From positions 80,658 to 144,657 of the forward strand of contig NZ_CAJVAP010000002.1 of assembly GCF_910593785.1 (NCBI RefSeq): DNA of 64,000 nt, in the 5' to 3' direction. Below, piece by piece: positions 7,279-15,736 of this stretch (position 1 is the stretch's first letter; each line of letters opens with the position of its first letter). A program made the position numbers and the translations under genes. The DNA is from Leucobacter soli. GTDB lineage: Bacteria > Actinomycetota > Actinomycetes > Actinomycetales > Microbacteriaceae. Under the pieces are notes generated by a model. It saw only the letters and a list, made by a program, of their open reading frames with translations, did no database searches and was not told the DNA's origin.

Positions 7279-9618
7279 TCACGAGCTCCCGATGACGATG
7301 CCGGTGCGGAGCTCGGCGAGCCGGGCGAGGATCGCGGCGGCGGTCTCGGGATCCGGCACGCGTTCCCCGGCCGCGGTATCGCCCGGGCCGACCTTGATGC
7401 CGAGGTCGTCGATCCTGAGACCGGTGAAGACGTCTTCGTCGGTGACGTCGTCGCCGAGGAAGAGCACGGCGGCGGACGGCCACCGCGAGCGGATCATCCG
7501 GAGCGCCGAGCCCTTGTCGCTCTCCTTCGCGGAGAACTCGCGGATGCGCTTGCCCTCGCGCGCGGTCAGCCCGGTGCCCTCGCCCAGACGCGACACCGCC
7601 TCGAGGATGTCGTCCGAGCGGTCTTCCTCCCGGACCTGACGGGTGTGCACGGCGAAGCCGAACGGCTTCGACTCGAAGCGGACGCCGGGCTCCCGCCCGA
7701 ACACGCGTGCGATCCGTTGCTGGAGGGCCGCGAGCCGGTCCGACTCCTCATCGGTCAGCCCCGGGCCGGGCGCGTCCGCATCCGTTTCGAAGCCGACGAG
7801 CTCGGCGCCGTGCGAGCCGGAGACGACCCAGCCGTCGGCATCGATGCCGGTCGCCAGCAGGCTCTCGAGCGAGCGACCGGTCAGGACGACCACGTGCGTG
7901 CCCGGTGCGCGGTGCAGCGCCTGAAGGGCGCGCTGCGCACGATCGAGGATCCTGGCATCGCCGGGTCGGGAGACGATGGGGGCGAGGGTGCCGTCGAAGT
8001 CGCAGGCGATGATCAGCTCGGGGACGGTCGCGAACCGACGGAGGTGCCCCGAGATCCGACTGGTGAGCAGGATCGGCGCGGTCGGCGGCGCGGCCTCCCG
8101 CGCGACCTCCGGCGGCGATTCCGCCTCCGGTGCCGATTCGTACGATGCAGATTCTCGCTGAGCCGTATCTCGCAGCGCTGTCTCCCGCTGCGCCGCCATC
8201 GCCTCGGTCGCGCGGAGGAAGTTCTCGGCCCAGTGCCGCACATCGTTGCCGCTGACCGCGGCGCGCAGCGCGCTCATGCGCCGGCGCTGCTCGCGCTCGG
8301 GCATGTGGATCGCGCGGAGGAAGGCGGCCTTCATCCCCTCGATGTCGTGCGGGTTCACGAGCACCGCCCGCCGCAGTTCGTCCGCCGCCCCCGTGAACTC
8401 GCTCAGAACGAGCACGCCGGTCTCGTCCGAACGCGAGGCGACGTACTCCTTCGCGACGAGGTTCATGCCGTCGCGGAGTGCGGTCACGACGAGCACGTCC
8501 GCCGCGAGGTAGAGCGCCACCATCTCATCCCGTGAGAAGCCCTGATGCAGGTAGACCACCGGTGTCCGGCCGATCGCCCCGTGCTCGCCGTTGATACGGC
8601 CGACGGTCTGCTCGACCTCGTCGCGGAGGCGGCGGTAGGCGGCGACGCGCTCCCTGCTCGGGCTCGCCACCTGCACGAGTACGACCTCGCCCAGCGGGGC
8701 CTCGCCCTCCGCCAGCAGCTCGGCGAAGGCCTTCAGCCGGTGCCTGATGCCTTTCGTGTAGTCGAGACGGTCGACTCCGAGCAGCACGGTGTCGGGGTCG
8801 CCGAGTTCGCGGCGGATCTCCGCGGCCCGTCGCTGCACCGCGGGGCTCTCCGCGAGCCGGGCGAAGGCGGCGGCGTCGATGGAGATCGGGAACTCCTGCG
8901 CGAGCACCGATCGCTGCCGCCCGTCGTCGTCCGCGGCGAGCCTGAGCATGTTGCCGTGCGCGAGGGCTCCGCAGTAGCGTTCCGCAGCGAACCGGAAGCT
9001 CAGCGCGTCCTGCTCGCGCTGGAAGCCGACGACGTCCGCGCCGAGCAGCCCCTCGACGATCTCGCGTCGCCACGGGAGCTGCGCGAAGAGCCGCCGTGCC
9101 GGGAACGGGATGTGGAGGAAGAAGGCGATCGTGAGGTCCGGGCGCTGTTCGCGCAGCATGGCCGGCACCAGCTGCAGCTGGTAGTCGTGCACCCATACGA
9201 TCGCGTCCGCCGGGGCCTCGGCGGCCACGGTATCCGCGAAGCGCCGGTTCACCCGCTCGTAGGACTCCCACCACTCGCGGTGGAACTCTGGCTGCGCGAT
9301 CACGTCGTGGTAGAGCGGCCAGAGCGCGCCGTTTGAGAAGCCCTCGTAGTAGCCCTCGAAATCCTCGGTGCTCAACGAGACCGGGAGGATGCGCATCGCT
9401 CCCAGCTCGAAGGGGGCGAGCTCCTCGTCGATGTCTCCGGGCCACCCGACCCACAGGCAGCCCAGCTCCTCGACCACCGACTCCATCGCGGTCACGAGCC
9501 CGCCGGGGGAGGTTCGCCAGGAGGAGCTGCCATCGGGCCCGACGACCCGATCCACCGGCAGTCGGTTAGCGACCACGACGATCTCTCGACTGCCGACGAT
9601 GTCGGTCAGCTCGGTCAT
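7279..9618 (-). CDS. otsAB: Bifunctional trehalose-6-phosphate synthase/phosphatase (OtsA-OtsB fusion)
   Basis: Makes trehalose in the cytoplasm in two steps: glucose transfer from a nucleotide sugar to glucose-6-phosphate, then dephosphorylation. Residues 1 to about 470 are a GT20 glycosyltransferase, with VVANRLPVDR, VWVHDYQLQLVPAMLR, LHIPFPARRLF, LGVDRLDYTKGI and GMNLVAKEYVA. Residues about 535-779 are a HAD-type trehalose phosphatase, with DFDGTLAPI (motif I), VVLTGRS, and LFLGDDVTDEDVF (acidic motif). An Ala/Glu/Ser-rich linker of about 50 residues joins them. Both catalytic halves look intact. The ATG at 9618 has a GGAG ribosome site about nine bases upstream. The gene stands alone, divergent from guaB1. 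Confidence 0.93.
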   Translation of the reverse strand: MTELTDIVGSREIVVVANRLPVDRVVGPDGSSSWRTSPGGLVTAMESVVEELGCLWVGWPGDIDEELAPFELGAMRILPVSLSTEDFEGYYEGFSNGALWPLYHDVIAQPEFHREWWESYERVNRRFADTVAAEAPADAIVWVHDYQLQLVPAMLREQRPDLTIAFFLHIPFPARRLFAQLPWRREIVEGLLGADVVGFQREQDALSFRFAAERYCGALAHGNMLRLAADDDGRQRSVLAQEFPISIDAAAFARLAESPAVQRRAAEIRRELGDPDTVLLGVDRLDYTKGIRHRLKAFAELLAEGEAPLGEVVLVQVASPSRERVAAYRRLRDEVEQTVGRINGEHGAIGRTPVVYLHQGFSRDEMVALYLAADVLVVTALRDGMNLVAKEYVASRSDETGVLVLSEFTGAADELRRAVLVNPHDIEGMKAAFLRAIHMPEREQRRRMSALRAAVSGNDVRHWAENFLRATEAMAAQRETALRDTAQRESASYESAPEAESPPEVAREAAPPTAPILLTSRISGHLRRFATVPELIIACDFDGTLAPIVSRPGDARILDRAQRALQALHRAPGTHVVVLTGRSLESLLATGIDADGWVVSGSHGAELVGFETDADAPGPGLTDEESDRLAALQQRIARVFGREPGVRFESKPFGFAVHTRQVREEDRSDDILEAVSRLGEGTGLTAREGKRIREFSAKESDKGSALRMIRSRWPSAAVLFLGDDVTDEDVFTGLRIDDLGIKVGPGDTAAGERVPDPETAAAILARLAELRTGIVIGSS

Positions 9619-9748
9619 GCCATCAGCTCCAGACGATGCGCTCGAAAACTCTCGGGGGACCTGCTCGCAGTGTATGGCATGGCTCTGTGACGCGACGTAA
9701 CACAGGACTCGTGGCCGGCTGTGCGGGTTCTCCGCCGCTGCGACATCC

Positions 9749-9754
9749 TAGGCT
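9749..9754 (+). promoter_or_regulatory. -10 element (TAGGCT) of guaB1, leaderless
   Basis: TAGGCT ends seven bases before the A of the guaB1 ATG at 9761, so predicted +1 and the start codon coincide. No Shine-Dalgarno sequence can be placed upstream of this start. Confidence 0.5.
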
Positions 9755-9760
9755 GGGGGC

Positions 9761-11290
9761 ATGCAGTTCATCGGCTCTCAGCCCACCGTCGATCTGACCT
9801 ACTCCGACGTCTTCCTCGTGCCCCGCCGTTCGGCGGTGACGAGCCGGCTCGAGGTCGACCTCTCGCCCGGGGACGGCACGCCGGCGACGATCCCGCTGGT
9901 GGCGGCGAACATGAACGCCGTCACCGGGCCGCGCCTCGCCGCGACCATCGCCCGCCGCGGCGGCCTGGGCGTGCTGCCGCAAGACCTCTCCGTCGAGCGG
10001 CTGGCCGCCGCGGTCCGCTGGGTGAAGCGGCAGCCGGTCGCCTGCGACAGCCCGTTCGTGCTTCCCGCGGACGCGACGGCCGGCGATGCGCTGGGTCTGC
10101 TGCCGCCGGTGGCCGGATACGGCGTCGTGGTCGCGAGCACCGGTGCAGCCGCGGCGGACGACGCCGATCCGGCAGCCGGCGGCTTGCGTCGTGAGGAGAT
10201 CCTCGGAGTGATCCCCGCGGATCGTCTGGCTCACGTGCCCGGCGACGCCCGTCTCGGCGACCTGATCCACGGGCGGAGGCCCGGCGTCGAGCTCGCCGCG
10301 CTCGGCGCCGGCCGTGACGCCTTCGACGCCGTTCGGGCCGAGACCGGAGCGGATGGTGCGGGCGGGACGGACGGGCCGGAGGAACGGGACGATCCGGCGG
10401 TCGTGTTCGACGGGGATCGCCTCGCGGGGACGGTGACCGCCCGCGGCGCGCTGCGCGGAGGGATCTACCGCCCCGCGCTCGACGCCGACGGCCGCCTCGC
10501 CGTCGCCGTGGCGGTCGGCATCAACGGGGATCCCGCTGCGAAGGCTCGCGCGCTGGCCGACGCGGGTGCCGATGTGCTCGTCGTCGACACCGCGCACGGG
10601 CACCAGGACGGGATGATCCGCGCGCTCGCCGCGGTTGCCGACCTGGATCTCGGCCTGCCGATCGTCGCGGGGAACGTCGTGACCGCCGACGGTGTGCGGG
10701 ACCTCGTCGAAGCGGGGACGAGCATCGTGAAGGTCGGCGTCGGGCCTGGCGCGATGTGCACGACCCGCATGATGACGGCGGTGGGCCGCCCGCAGTTCTC
10801 AGCCGTGCTCGAGGCCGCGCAGGCCGCCCGTGAGCTCGGGGCGCACGTGTGGGCCGATGGCGGGGTGCGCTACCCCAGGGACGTCGCGCTCGCGCTCGCC
10901 GCCGGTGCGGAATCGGTCATGATCGGTTCGTGGTTCGCGGGGACGATCGAGGGGCCGGGCGGGCTGCGCGTGGACGCGGACGGTCGCCACTACAAGGAGT
11001 CGTGGGGCATGGCGTCGACGAAGGCCGTGACCGCCCGCTTCGGCGCGCTCGACGCCTACGAGCGCGCGCGGAAGGAACTCTTCGCCGAGGGCATCTCGAG
11101 CTCGAAGATCTACTTGGATCCCCAGCGCCCCGGCATAGAGGACCTGCTCGACATGATCACCTCGGGTGTGCGATCCTCGTTCACCTATGCGGGGGCGCGC
11201 AGTCTCGCAGAGTTCCACACCCGCGCGCACGTGGGCCTCCAGTCGGCGGCCGGCTACGAGGAGGGCAAAGCGCTGCCGGTCTCATGGTGA
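9761..11290 (+). CDS. guaB1: GuaB1 family IMP-dehydrogenase-related protein (probable GMP reductase)
   Basis: Member of the actinobacterial GuaB1 group, related to IMP dehydrogenase; a mycobacterial homologue has been reported to act as a GMP reductase (purine salvage: GMP to IMP). The 509-residue TIM-barrel protein has an inserted CBS-type regulatory region (about 95-240). It has the active-site loop [14 protein letters not shown], with the catalytic Cys at residue 333, and a C-terminal flap region with [13 protein letters not shown]. The CBS segment carries a Gly/Asp-rich low-complexity stretch (about 190-215) that could be a lineage-specific insertion. It is the first gene of a plus-strand run. 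Calling it IMP dehydrogenase outright would be wrong on family grounds. Confidence 0.85.
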   Translation: MQFIGSQPTVDLTYSDVFLVPRRSAVTSRLEVDLSPGDGTPATIPLVAANMNAVTGPRLAATIARRGGLGVLPQDLSVERLAAAVRWVKRQPVACDSPFVLPADATAGDALGLLPPVAGYGVVVASTGAAAADDADPAAGGLRREEILGVIPADRLAHVPGDARLGDLIHGRRPGVELAALGAGRDAFDAVRAETGADGAGGTDGPEERDDPAVVFDGDRLAGTVTARGALRGGIYRPALDADGRLAVAVAVGINGDPAAKARALADAGADVLVVDTAHGHQDGMIRALAAVADLDLGLPIVAGNVVTADGVRDLVEAGTSIVKVGVGPGAMCTTRMMTAVGRPQFSAVLEAAQAARELGAHVWADGGVRYPRDVALALAAGAESVMIGSWFAGTIEGPGGLRVDADGRHYKESWGMASTKAVTARFGALDAYERARKELFAEGISSSKIYLDPQRPGIEDLLDMITSGVRSSFTYAGARSLAEFHTRAHVGLQSAAGYEEGKALPVSW

Positions 11291-11302
11291 CGGGGTGAGA
11301 AC

Positions 11303-11308
11303 TAGACT
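11303..11308 (+). promoter_or_regulatory. -10 element (TAGACT) of thrC
   Basis: TAGACT lies 34 bases before the thrC GTG, giving a predicted leader of about 27 nt that contains a GAGGAG ribosome site. Here the same hexamer drives a transcript with a normal leader. Confidence 0.45.
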
Positions 11309-11341
11309 GGACGGGTCTGCGACGAATTTGAGGAGCACCCG

Positions 11342-12781
11342 GTGAAGTACATCTCGACGCGCGGCGGCATGGATCCCGCACCGTACAGCGAGACCCTGCT
11401 CGAGGGACTCGCGCCCGACGGCGGACTGGCGGTGCCGGAACGCCTGCCGAGCGTCGATGCCGCGCAGCTCGAGGCGTGGCGCGGACTCGACTATCCGGCG
11501 CTCGCCACCGAGGTCCTCGGCCTCTTCGCGACCGACATCCCGCGCGACGAGCTCGCGCGCATGTGCCGTGCGGCGTACTCGCACGAGAACTTCGTCGCCG
11601 ATGCCATCGTGCCGCTCACCGCGATCGACGGCGGTCTCACCCTGGTCGGCCTCTCCGAGGGCCCGACGCTCGCGTTCAAGGACATGGCGATGCAGTTCCT
11701 CGGGCAGGCGCTCGAGTACGCGCTCGCGCGGCGCGGCGACACCCTCAGCATCCTCGGCGCGACCTCGGGCGACACCGGCTCGGCCGCCGAGTACGCCCTG
11801 CGGGGGAAGGACGGCATCACCGTCTACATGCTCTCGCCGCAGGGCCGCATGAGCGCGTTCCAGCGGGCGCAGATGTACTCGCTGACCGACGAGAACATCC
11901 ACAACATCGCGATCGCTGGGGTGTTCGACGACTGCCAGAACCTGGTGAAGGAGCTCTCGGGCGACCTCGGGTTCAAGCGCGCCCATCGCCTCGGCACGGT
12001 CAACTCGATCAACCTGGGCCGGATCACCGCCCAGGTCGTCTACTACTTCTGGGCCTGGCTGCGCGCGAGCGACGAGATCGCCGAGGTCGACCGCGGCCGC
12101 TTCCAGGTCTCGTTCGCGGTCCCGTCGGGGAACTTCGGCAACATCCTCTCCGGGCACTTCGCGCGCCGCATGGGCCTGCCGATCCGCCGCCTCGTGCTGG
12201 CCGCCAACGAGAACAACGTGCTCGACGACTTCTTCCGCACCGGGATCTATCGACCGCGCAGCGCGGCGGACACGCACGCGACGTCGAGCCCGTCGATGGA
12301 CATCTCGAAGGCGTCGAACCTCGAGCGCTTCGTCTACGACCTCGTCGGCGGTGATCCCGAGCGACTCGCCGCTCTCTGGCGGGAGCTCGACACCCGCGAT
12401 GAAGGCGCAGCCGGGTTCTTCGACCTGTCGGCCGAACTGCCCCGATTCGCCTCGGAGTTCGGCCTCGTCAGCGGTACGAGTACGCACACCGACCGGGTCG
12501 CGACGATCCGAGCCGTGCACGAGGCGACCGGCGTGACGATCGACCCGCACACCGCGGACGGCGTGAAGGTGGCGCGGGAGTGGGTCGAGCCCGGCGTGCC
12601 GATGCTCGTGCTCGAGACGGCGAAACCGGCGAAGTTCCCCGAGATCGTGCGCGAGGCGACGGGTGAGGAGCCGGCCATGCCCGCCCATCTCGCGGGGCTC
12701 CTCGAACTGCCGCAGCACGTCACCGAAATGGCGGACGACGCAGCCCGGCTGCGCGCGTACATCGAGCGGGTTTCGGGCTGA
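11342..12781 (+). CDS. thrC: Threonine synthase
   Basis: PLP enzyme that converts O-phosphohomoserine to threonine. The 479-residue protein has the N-terminal signature of the long ThrC class (STRGG...LLEGLAPDGGLAVPE) and the PLP-binding Lys at residue 113 in TLAFKDMAMQFLG. The cofactor-phosphate segment is LGATSGDTGSAAEYAL. The GTG start at 11342 follows a clear GAGGAG. hom and thrB are not adjacent, so threonine synthesis genes are split in this genome. The downstream membrane protein gene begins 30 bp later with its own ribosome site and may be cotranscribed. Confidence 0.95.
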   Translation: MKYISTRGGMDPAPYSETLLEGLAPDGGLAVPERLPSVDAAQLEAWRGLDYPALATEVLGLFATDIPRDELARMCRAAYSHENFVADAIVPLTAIDGGLTLVGLSEGPTLAFKDMAMQFLGQALEYALARRGDTLSILGATSGDTGSAAEYALRGKDGITVYMLSPQGRMSAFQRAQMYSLTDENIHNIAIAGVFDDCQNLVKELSGDLGFKRAHRLGTVNSINLGRITAQVVYYFWAWLRASDEIAEVDRGRFQVSFAVPSGNFGNILSGHFARRMGLPIRRLVLAANENNVLDDFFRTGIYRPRSAADTHATSSPSMDISKASNLERFVYDLVGGDPERLAALWRELDTRDEGAAGFFDLSAELPRFASEFGLVSGTSTHTDRVATIRAVHEATGVTIDPHTADGVKVAREWVEPGVPMLVLETAKPAKFPEIVREATGEEPAMPAHLAGLLELPQHVTEMADDAARLRAYIERVSG

Positions 12782-12811
12782 GACCGACTCGCGGAAGGCT
12801 GGAGGAGCGAT

Positions 12812-13969
12812 ATGTGGTTCGGCAGAAGCGCCCGCGATGAGATGACCGCGATCGCGCGGAACGAGGCCGAGCGCGTGAGGCGCGGACGATCCGCCGGCCG
12901 CCTCTGGAGCGACGGCTTCGGCGAGATCGCCACCCGTGCGCTGCAGATCATCGTCGTGGTGATCCTCGCCGCGGGCCTCGTCTGGGGCATGCGGGTGCTG
13001 AGCACGGTCGTCATCCCGATCCTGCTCGCACTCATCTTCGCCAGCACCTTCTGGCCCGTGACGAAGTGGTTGCGGGCACGCCGTGTGCCGGCGGCGCTCG
13101 CGGCGGCGCTCGAACTCATCGGCATCCTGCTGCTGCTCACCGGCGTCGGCTGGCTCGTGACCTGGGCGGTGCGCGACGAGTGGGACGAACTCTCGTCGAA
13201 GGCGCAGGAGGGCTTCGGGCAGCTCGTCGAGTGGACGCACACGCTGCCCTTCTCGCTCGATGCCGATCAGCTGACCGAGTGGCGCGACCAATTGATCGAC
13301 TGGGTGACCTCGGCGAACGTCGGTGCGGGAGCGCTCGCGGGCGTCGGCGCTGTCGCGAGCTTCGTGACCGGGCTCGTGCTGATGATCGTCGTCCTGTTCT
13401 TCTTCCTGAAAGATGGGCCCGTGATCTGGCGCTTCGTGCTCCGCCCGTTCTCGGGCGAGGCGCTCGCGCGTGCCGAACGGGTCGGCGACAAGACGGTGAA
13501 CACGCTCGGCTCCTACGTGCGCGGCACCGCGAGCGTCGCGCTCGTCGACGCTATCGGGATCGGGATCGGCCTCGTCATCCTGCAGGTGCCGCTCGCGCTG
13601 CCGCTGGCCGTGCTCGTGTTCCTGCTCTCGTTCATCCCACTCGTCGGCGCGACGGTCGCCGGCATCCTCGGTGCGCTCGTCGCCCTCGTCGCCAACGGAC
13701 CGCTCAGCGCCGTGCTCGTGGTCGGTGTCGTCGTGCTCGTGAACCAGCTCGAGGGCAACTTCCTGCAGCCCGTGCTCATGGGCCGCGCGCTGAAGCTGCA
13801 CGCACTCGTGATCCTGCTCGCATTGACCGTCGGCACCGTCCTCTCCGGCATCCTCGGCGCGGTGCTCGCCGTGCCGATCGCCGCGGTCGTCTGGGGCATC
13901 GTCAAAGTGTGGGACGGGCCGGATCGGCCGGCGCGGTGGGCGCGGCCCGGTCCCGGCGAGGAGGCTTGA
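12812..13969 (+). CDS. AI-2E family transporter (TqsA/YdiK-like membrane protein)
   Basis: A 385-residue integral membrane protein of the AI-2E transporter family (formerly UPF0118). It has about eight membrane helices, a soluble segment between about 110 and 175, and a conserved C-terminal half with LSFIPLVGATVAGILGAL and GNFLQPVLMGRALKLHAL, typical of the family. Members have been tied to autoinducer-2 export, ion/proton antiport or cell-envelope tolerance, so the substrate cannot be assigned from sequence. The ATG at 12812 follows GGAGGAG. It lies between thrC and the YbaK-like gene on the same strand. Confidence 0.85.
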   Translation: MWFGRSARDEMTAIARNEAERVRRGRSAGRLWSDGFGEIATRALQIIVVVILAAGLVWGMRVLSTVVIPILLALIFASTFWPVTKWLRARRVPAALAAALELIGILLLLTGVGWLVTWAVRDEWDELSSKAQEGFGQLVEWTHTLPFSLDADQLTEWRDQLIDWVTSANVGAGALAGVGAVASFVTGLVLMIVVLFFFLKDGPVIWRFVLRPFSGEALARAERVGDKTVNTLGSYVRGTASVALVDAIGIGIGLVILQVPLALPLAVLVFLLSFIPLVGATVAGILGALVALVANGPLSAVLVVGVVVLVNQLEGNFLQPVLMGRALKLHALVILLALTVGTVLSGILGAVLAVPIAAVVWGIVKVWDGPDRPARWARPGPGEEA

Positions 13970-13973
13970 ACCG

Positions 13974-14528
13974 ATGACCATCGACCTGCAGCCCGCGCTC
14001 GACCTGCGACCCGCGCTCGACGCGCCGGAATTGCTCGCGGAGCCCGTGAGGCGGGCGCTCTCGGCGTTCGATTCGGATGCCGCCGCGCGGATCCGCGTCG
14101 CTCCCATCGATCCGGGCCTTGCCGACACCGCCGAGTTCTGCGCCGCATACGGCGTCGCTCTCGAGGCCTCCGCGAACTGCATCGTCGTCGCGGGACGCCG
14201 CGGCGAGGCCGTGAGCTATGGGGCCTGCGTCGTCCTGGCGACCACGCGCGCCGACGTGAACGGGGTCGTGCGCAAGCTGCTCGATGCCCGCAAGGCGAGC
14301 TTCGCGCCGATGGACGAAGCGGTGGCGCTCACCGGCATGGAGTACGGCGGGATCACGCCGCTCGGCGTGCCGCGCGGTTGGCGCGTGCTCGTCGACGCGC
14401 GAGTGGCAGAGGTGCCCGAGGCGATCATCGGCGCGGGCATCCGCGCGGCGAAGATCAGCCTGCCGGGCGCGGTGCTGGCCGCATTGCCGGGCGTCGAGGT
14501 GATCGAGGGGCTCGCACGGGAACTGTGA
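13974..14528 (+). CDS. YbaK/EbsC family aminoacyl-tRNA deacylase
   Basis: Free-standing editing domain related to YbaK/ProX, which hydrolyse mischarged aminoacyl-tRNAs such as Cys- or Ala-tRNA-Pro. The 184-residue product shows the family's central segment with a conserved Lys (VVRKLLDARKASF, about 95-108) and the C-terminal signature EYGGITPLGVPRGWRVLVDARV (here at 123-144). The N-terminus has a short imperfect repeat (LQPALDLRPALD). It starts 4 bp after the stop of the AI-2E-family gene, so the two are cotranscribed. The exact substrate is not predictable. Confidence 0.85.
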   Translation: MTIDLQPALDLRPALDAPELLAEPVRRALSAFDSDAAARIRVAPIDPGLADTAEFCAAYGVALEASANCIVVAGRRGEAVSYGACVVLATTRADVNGVVRKLLDARKASFAPMDEAVALTGMEYGGITPLGVPRGWRVLVDARVAEVPEAIIGAGIRAAKISLPGAVLAALPGVEVIEGLAREL

Positions 14529-14681
14529 GTCGGCACTCGCCGGGGCGCGGTGACAGGGGCGCTGAGTCGGGGGGGCACAGCGCCGGGGCACTGCGATACA
14601 CGCGTGGTGATCCCGTTCGCACCTGAGGCGATCCAGTAGCCTGTGATCGAGCGGCCTCGCTCACCGTCGAAAGGAGTCGCC

Positions 14682-15077
14682 GTGATCCGCTTCCTGCTGA
14701 GCCTCGTCTCGCATCTCGTGATGTCGGCCCTCGCGCTGCTGATCGCCAACTGGATCCTCCCGCAGGTGACCCTCCACGTGGGCGGCTTCATCGTCGCGGT
14801 GCTCGTGTTCGCTCTGGCCCAGGCGATCCTCACGCCCTTCGTCGTCAACATCGCGCGCAAGTACGCCTCGGCGCTGCTCGGCGGCATCGGTCTCATCTCC
14901 ACGCTGCTCGCGCTCTGGGTCGCCACCCTGTTCCCCGGCGGCATCGAGATCTCGGGCCTCGGATGGGTGCTCGCACCGCTCATCGTGTGGATCGTCACCG
15001 CGCTCGGCGGCTGGATCCTCATGGGGCTCGTGTTCAAGCGGTACCTGGAGGATCGCGGGCGCAAGCGGGCCGCGTGA
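14682..15077 (+). CDS. Small four-helix membrane protein (phage-holin-like superfamily)
   Basis: A 131-residue protein made almost entirely of four hydrophobic helices and ending in a basic tail (RYLEDRGRKRAA). It resembles small actinobacterial proteins annotated as holin superfamily IV or mycobacterial inner-membrane proteins. Nothing links it to a phage here. I placed the start at GTG 14682, preceded by AAAGGAG, rather than at the in-frame GTG 14643, which would add a non-hydrophobic leader. A TAGCCT hexamer at 14636-14641 is a plausible -10. The stop overlaps the next gene by 4 bp (GTGA). Confidence 0.7.
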   Translation: MIRFLLSLVSHLVMSALALLIANWILPQVTLHVGGFIVAVLVFALAQAILTPFVVNIARKYASALLGGIGLISTLLALWVATLFPGGIEISGLGWVLAPLIVWIVTALGGWILMGLVFKRYLEDRGRKRAA

Positions 15078-15616
15078 CGGTCGAGCCCACCGGTTCTGGC
15101 GAGCCCACAGGTTCGGGCGAGCAGCGAGATCCCTGGGACGCCCTGTCGCGCTGGGGCATGGCGTGGCGTTCCACGCTCGCGCTGTGGATCGTGGTGCTGG
15201 TGGCGACGTTGATGCTGGTGCTCCTGACGTTGCTCAACGGCAACCGCCCCGAGGCGACTCTGATGTTCGCGAGCAGTTACGTGGTCTGGCTGCCGGTCCT
15301 GGGTGCGATCCTCGCGGCCGTCGTCGGGCCCTGGCTGCGGCGCTTCCTCCCGTTCTCCCAGGCGCTTCTCTTCGGGGCGCTCGCCGCGGCGATCCCGGTG
15401 CTGCTGTTCGCCGTGCTGAGCCTCGCCGAACCGCTGCTGGACTCGTGCACACCGGGCGAGACCTGCGAGGGCGGGACGGGCCTCATCCTCTTCGGCCTCT
15501 GGGTGTTCGGCCTGCCGACCATGCTGCTCGCGACGACCGGCTACGCCCTGGCGATGGGTGCAACCCGCCGATTCTCGAGGTCGGCGCCTCGCTCCGCTAC
15601 GCGCGCTGAACGCTGA
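15074..15616 (+). CDS. Hypothetical membrane protein
   Basis: A 180-residue protein with about four membrane helices and a soluble N-terminus containing a short repeat (GSGEPTGSGE). A loop between helices three and four carries two Cys (DSCTPGETCEGG) that could form an extracytoplasmic disulfide. The GTG at 15074 overlaps the previous stop (GTGA), so it is translationally coupled to the four-helix protein. I recognise no family. The two probably form a two-gene unit of unknown envelope function. Confidence 0.65.
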   Translation: MTVEPTGSGEPTGSGEQRDPWDALSRWGMAWRSTLALWIVVLVATLMLVLLTLLNGNRPEATLMFASSYVVWLPVLGAILAAVVGPWLRRFLPFSQALLFGALAAAIPVLLFAVLSLAEPLLDSCTPGETCEGGTGLILFGLWVFGLPTMLLATTGYALAMGATRRFSRSAPRSATRAER

Positions 15617-15736
15617 TCTTGCATCGGGCCTGGTCTCGCGCAGGCCTGGTCTCGTGCCGAGAATGCGAGAGGTGCGGGTGGGTCGCGGCCCGTGTCATCA
15701 GGGCCGTCGCCATCTGTGTGCGATCCGTGCATCAAT

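Noticed and set aside
11282..14182. 966-residue minus-strand open frame opposite thrC and the AI-2E family gene
   Set aside because: The translation is His/Arg/Asp/Glu-rich with no domain sense, as expected for the antisense of GC-rich genes; the plus-strand frames encode recognisable families.
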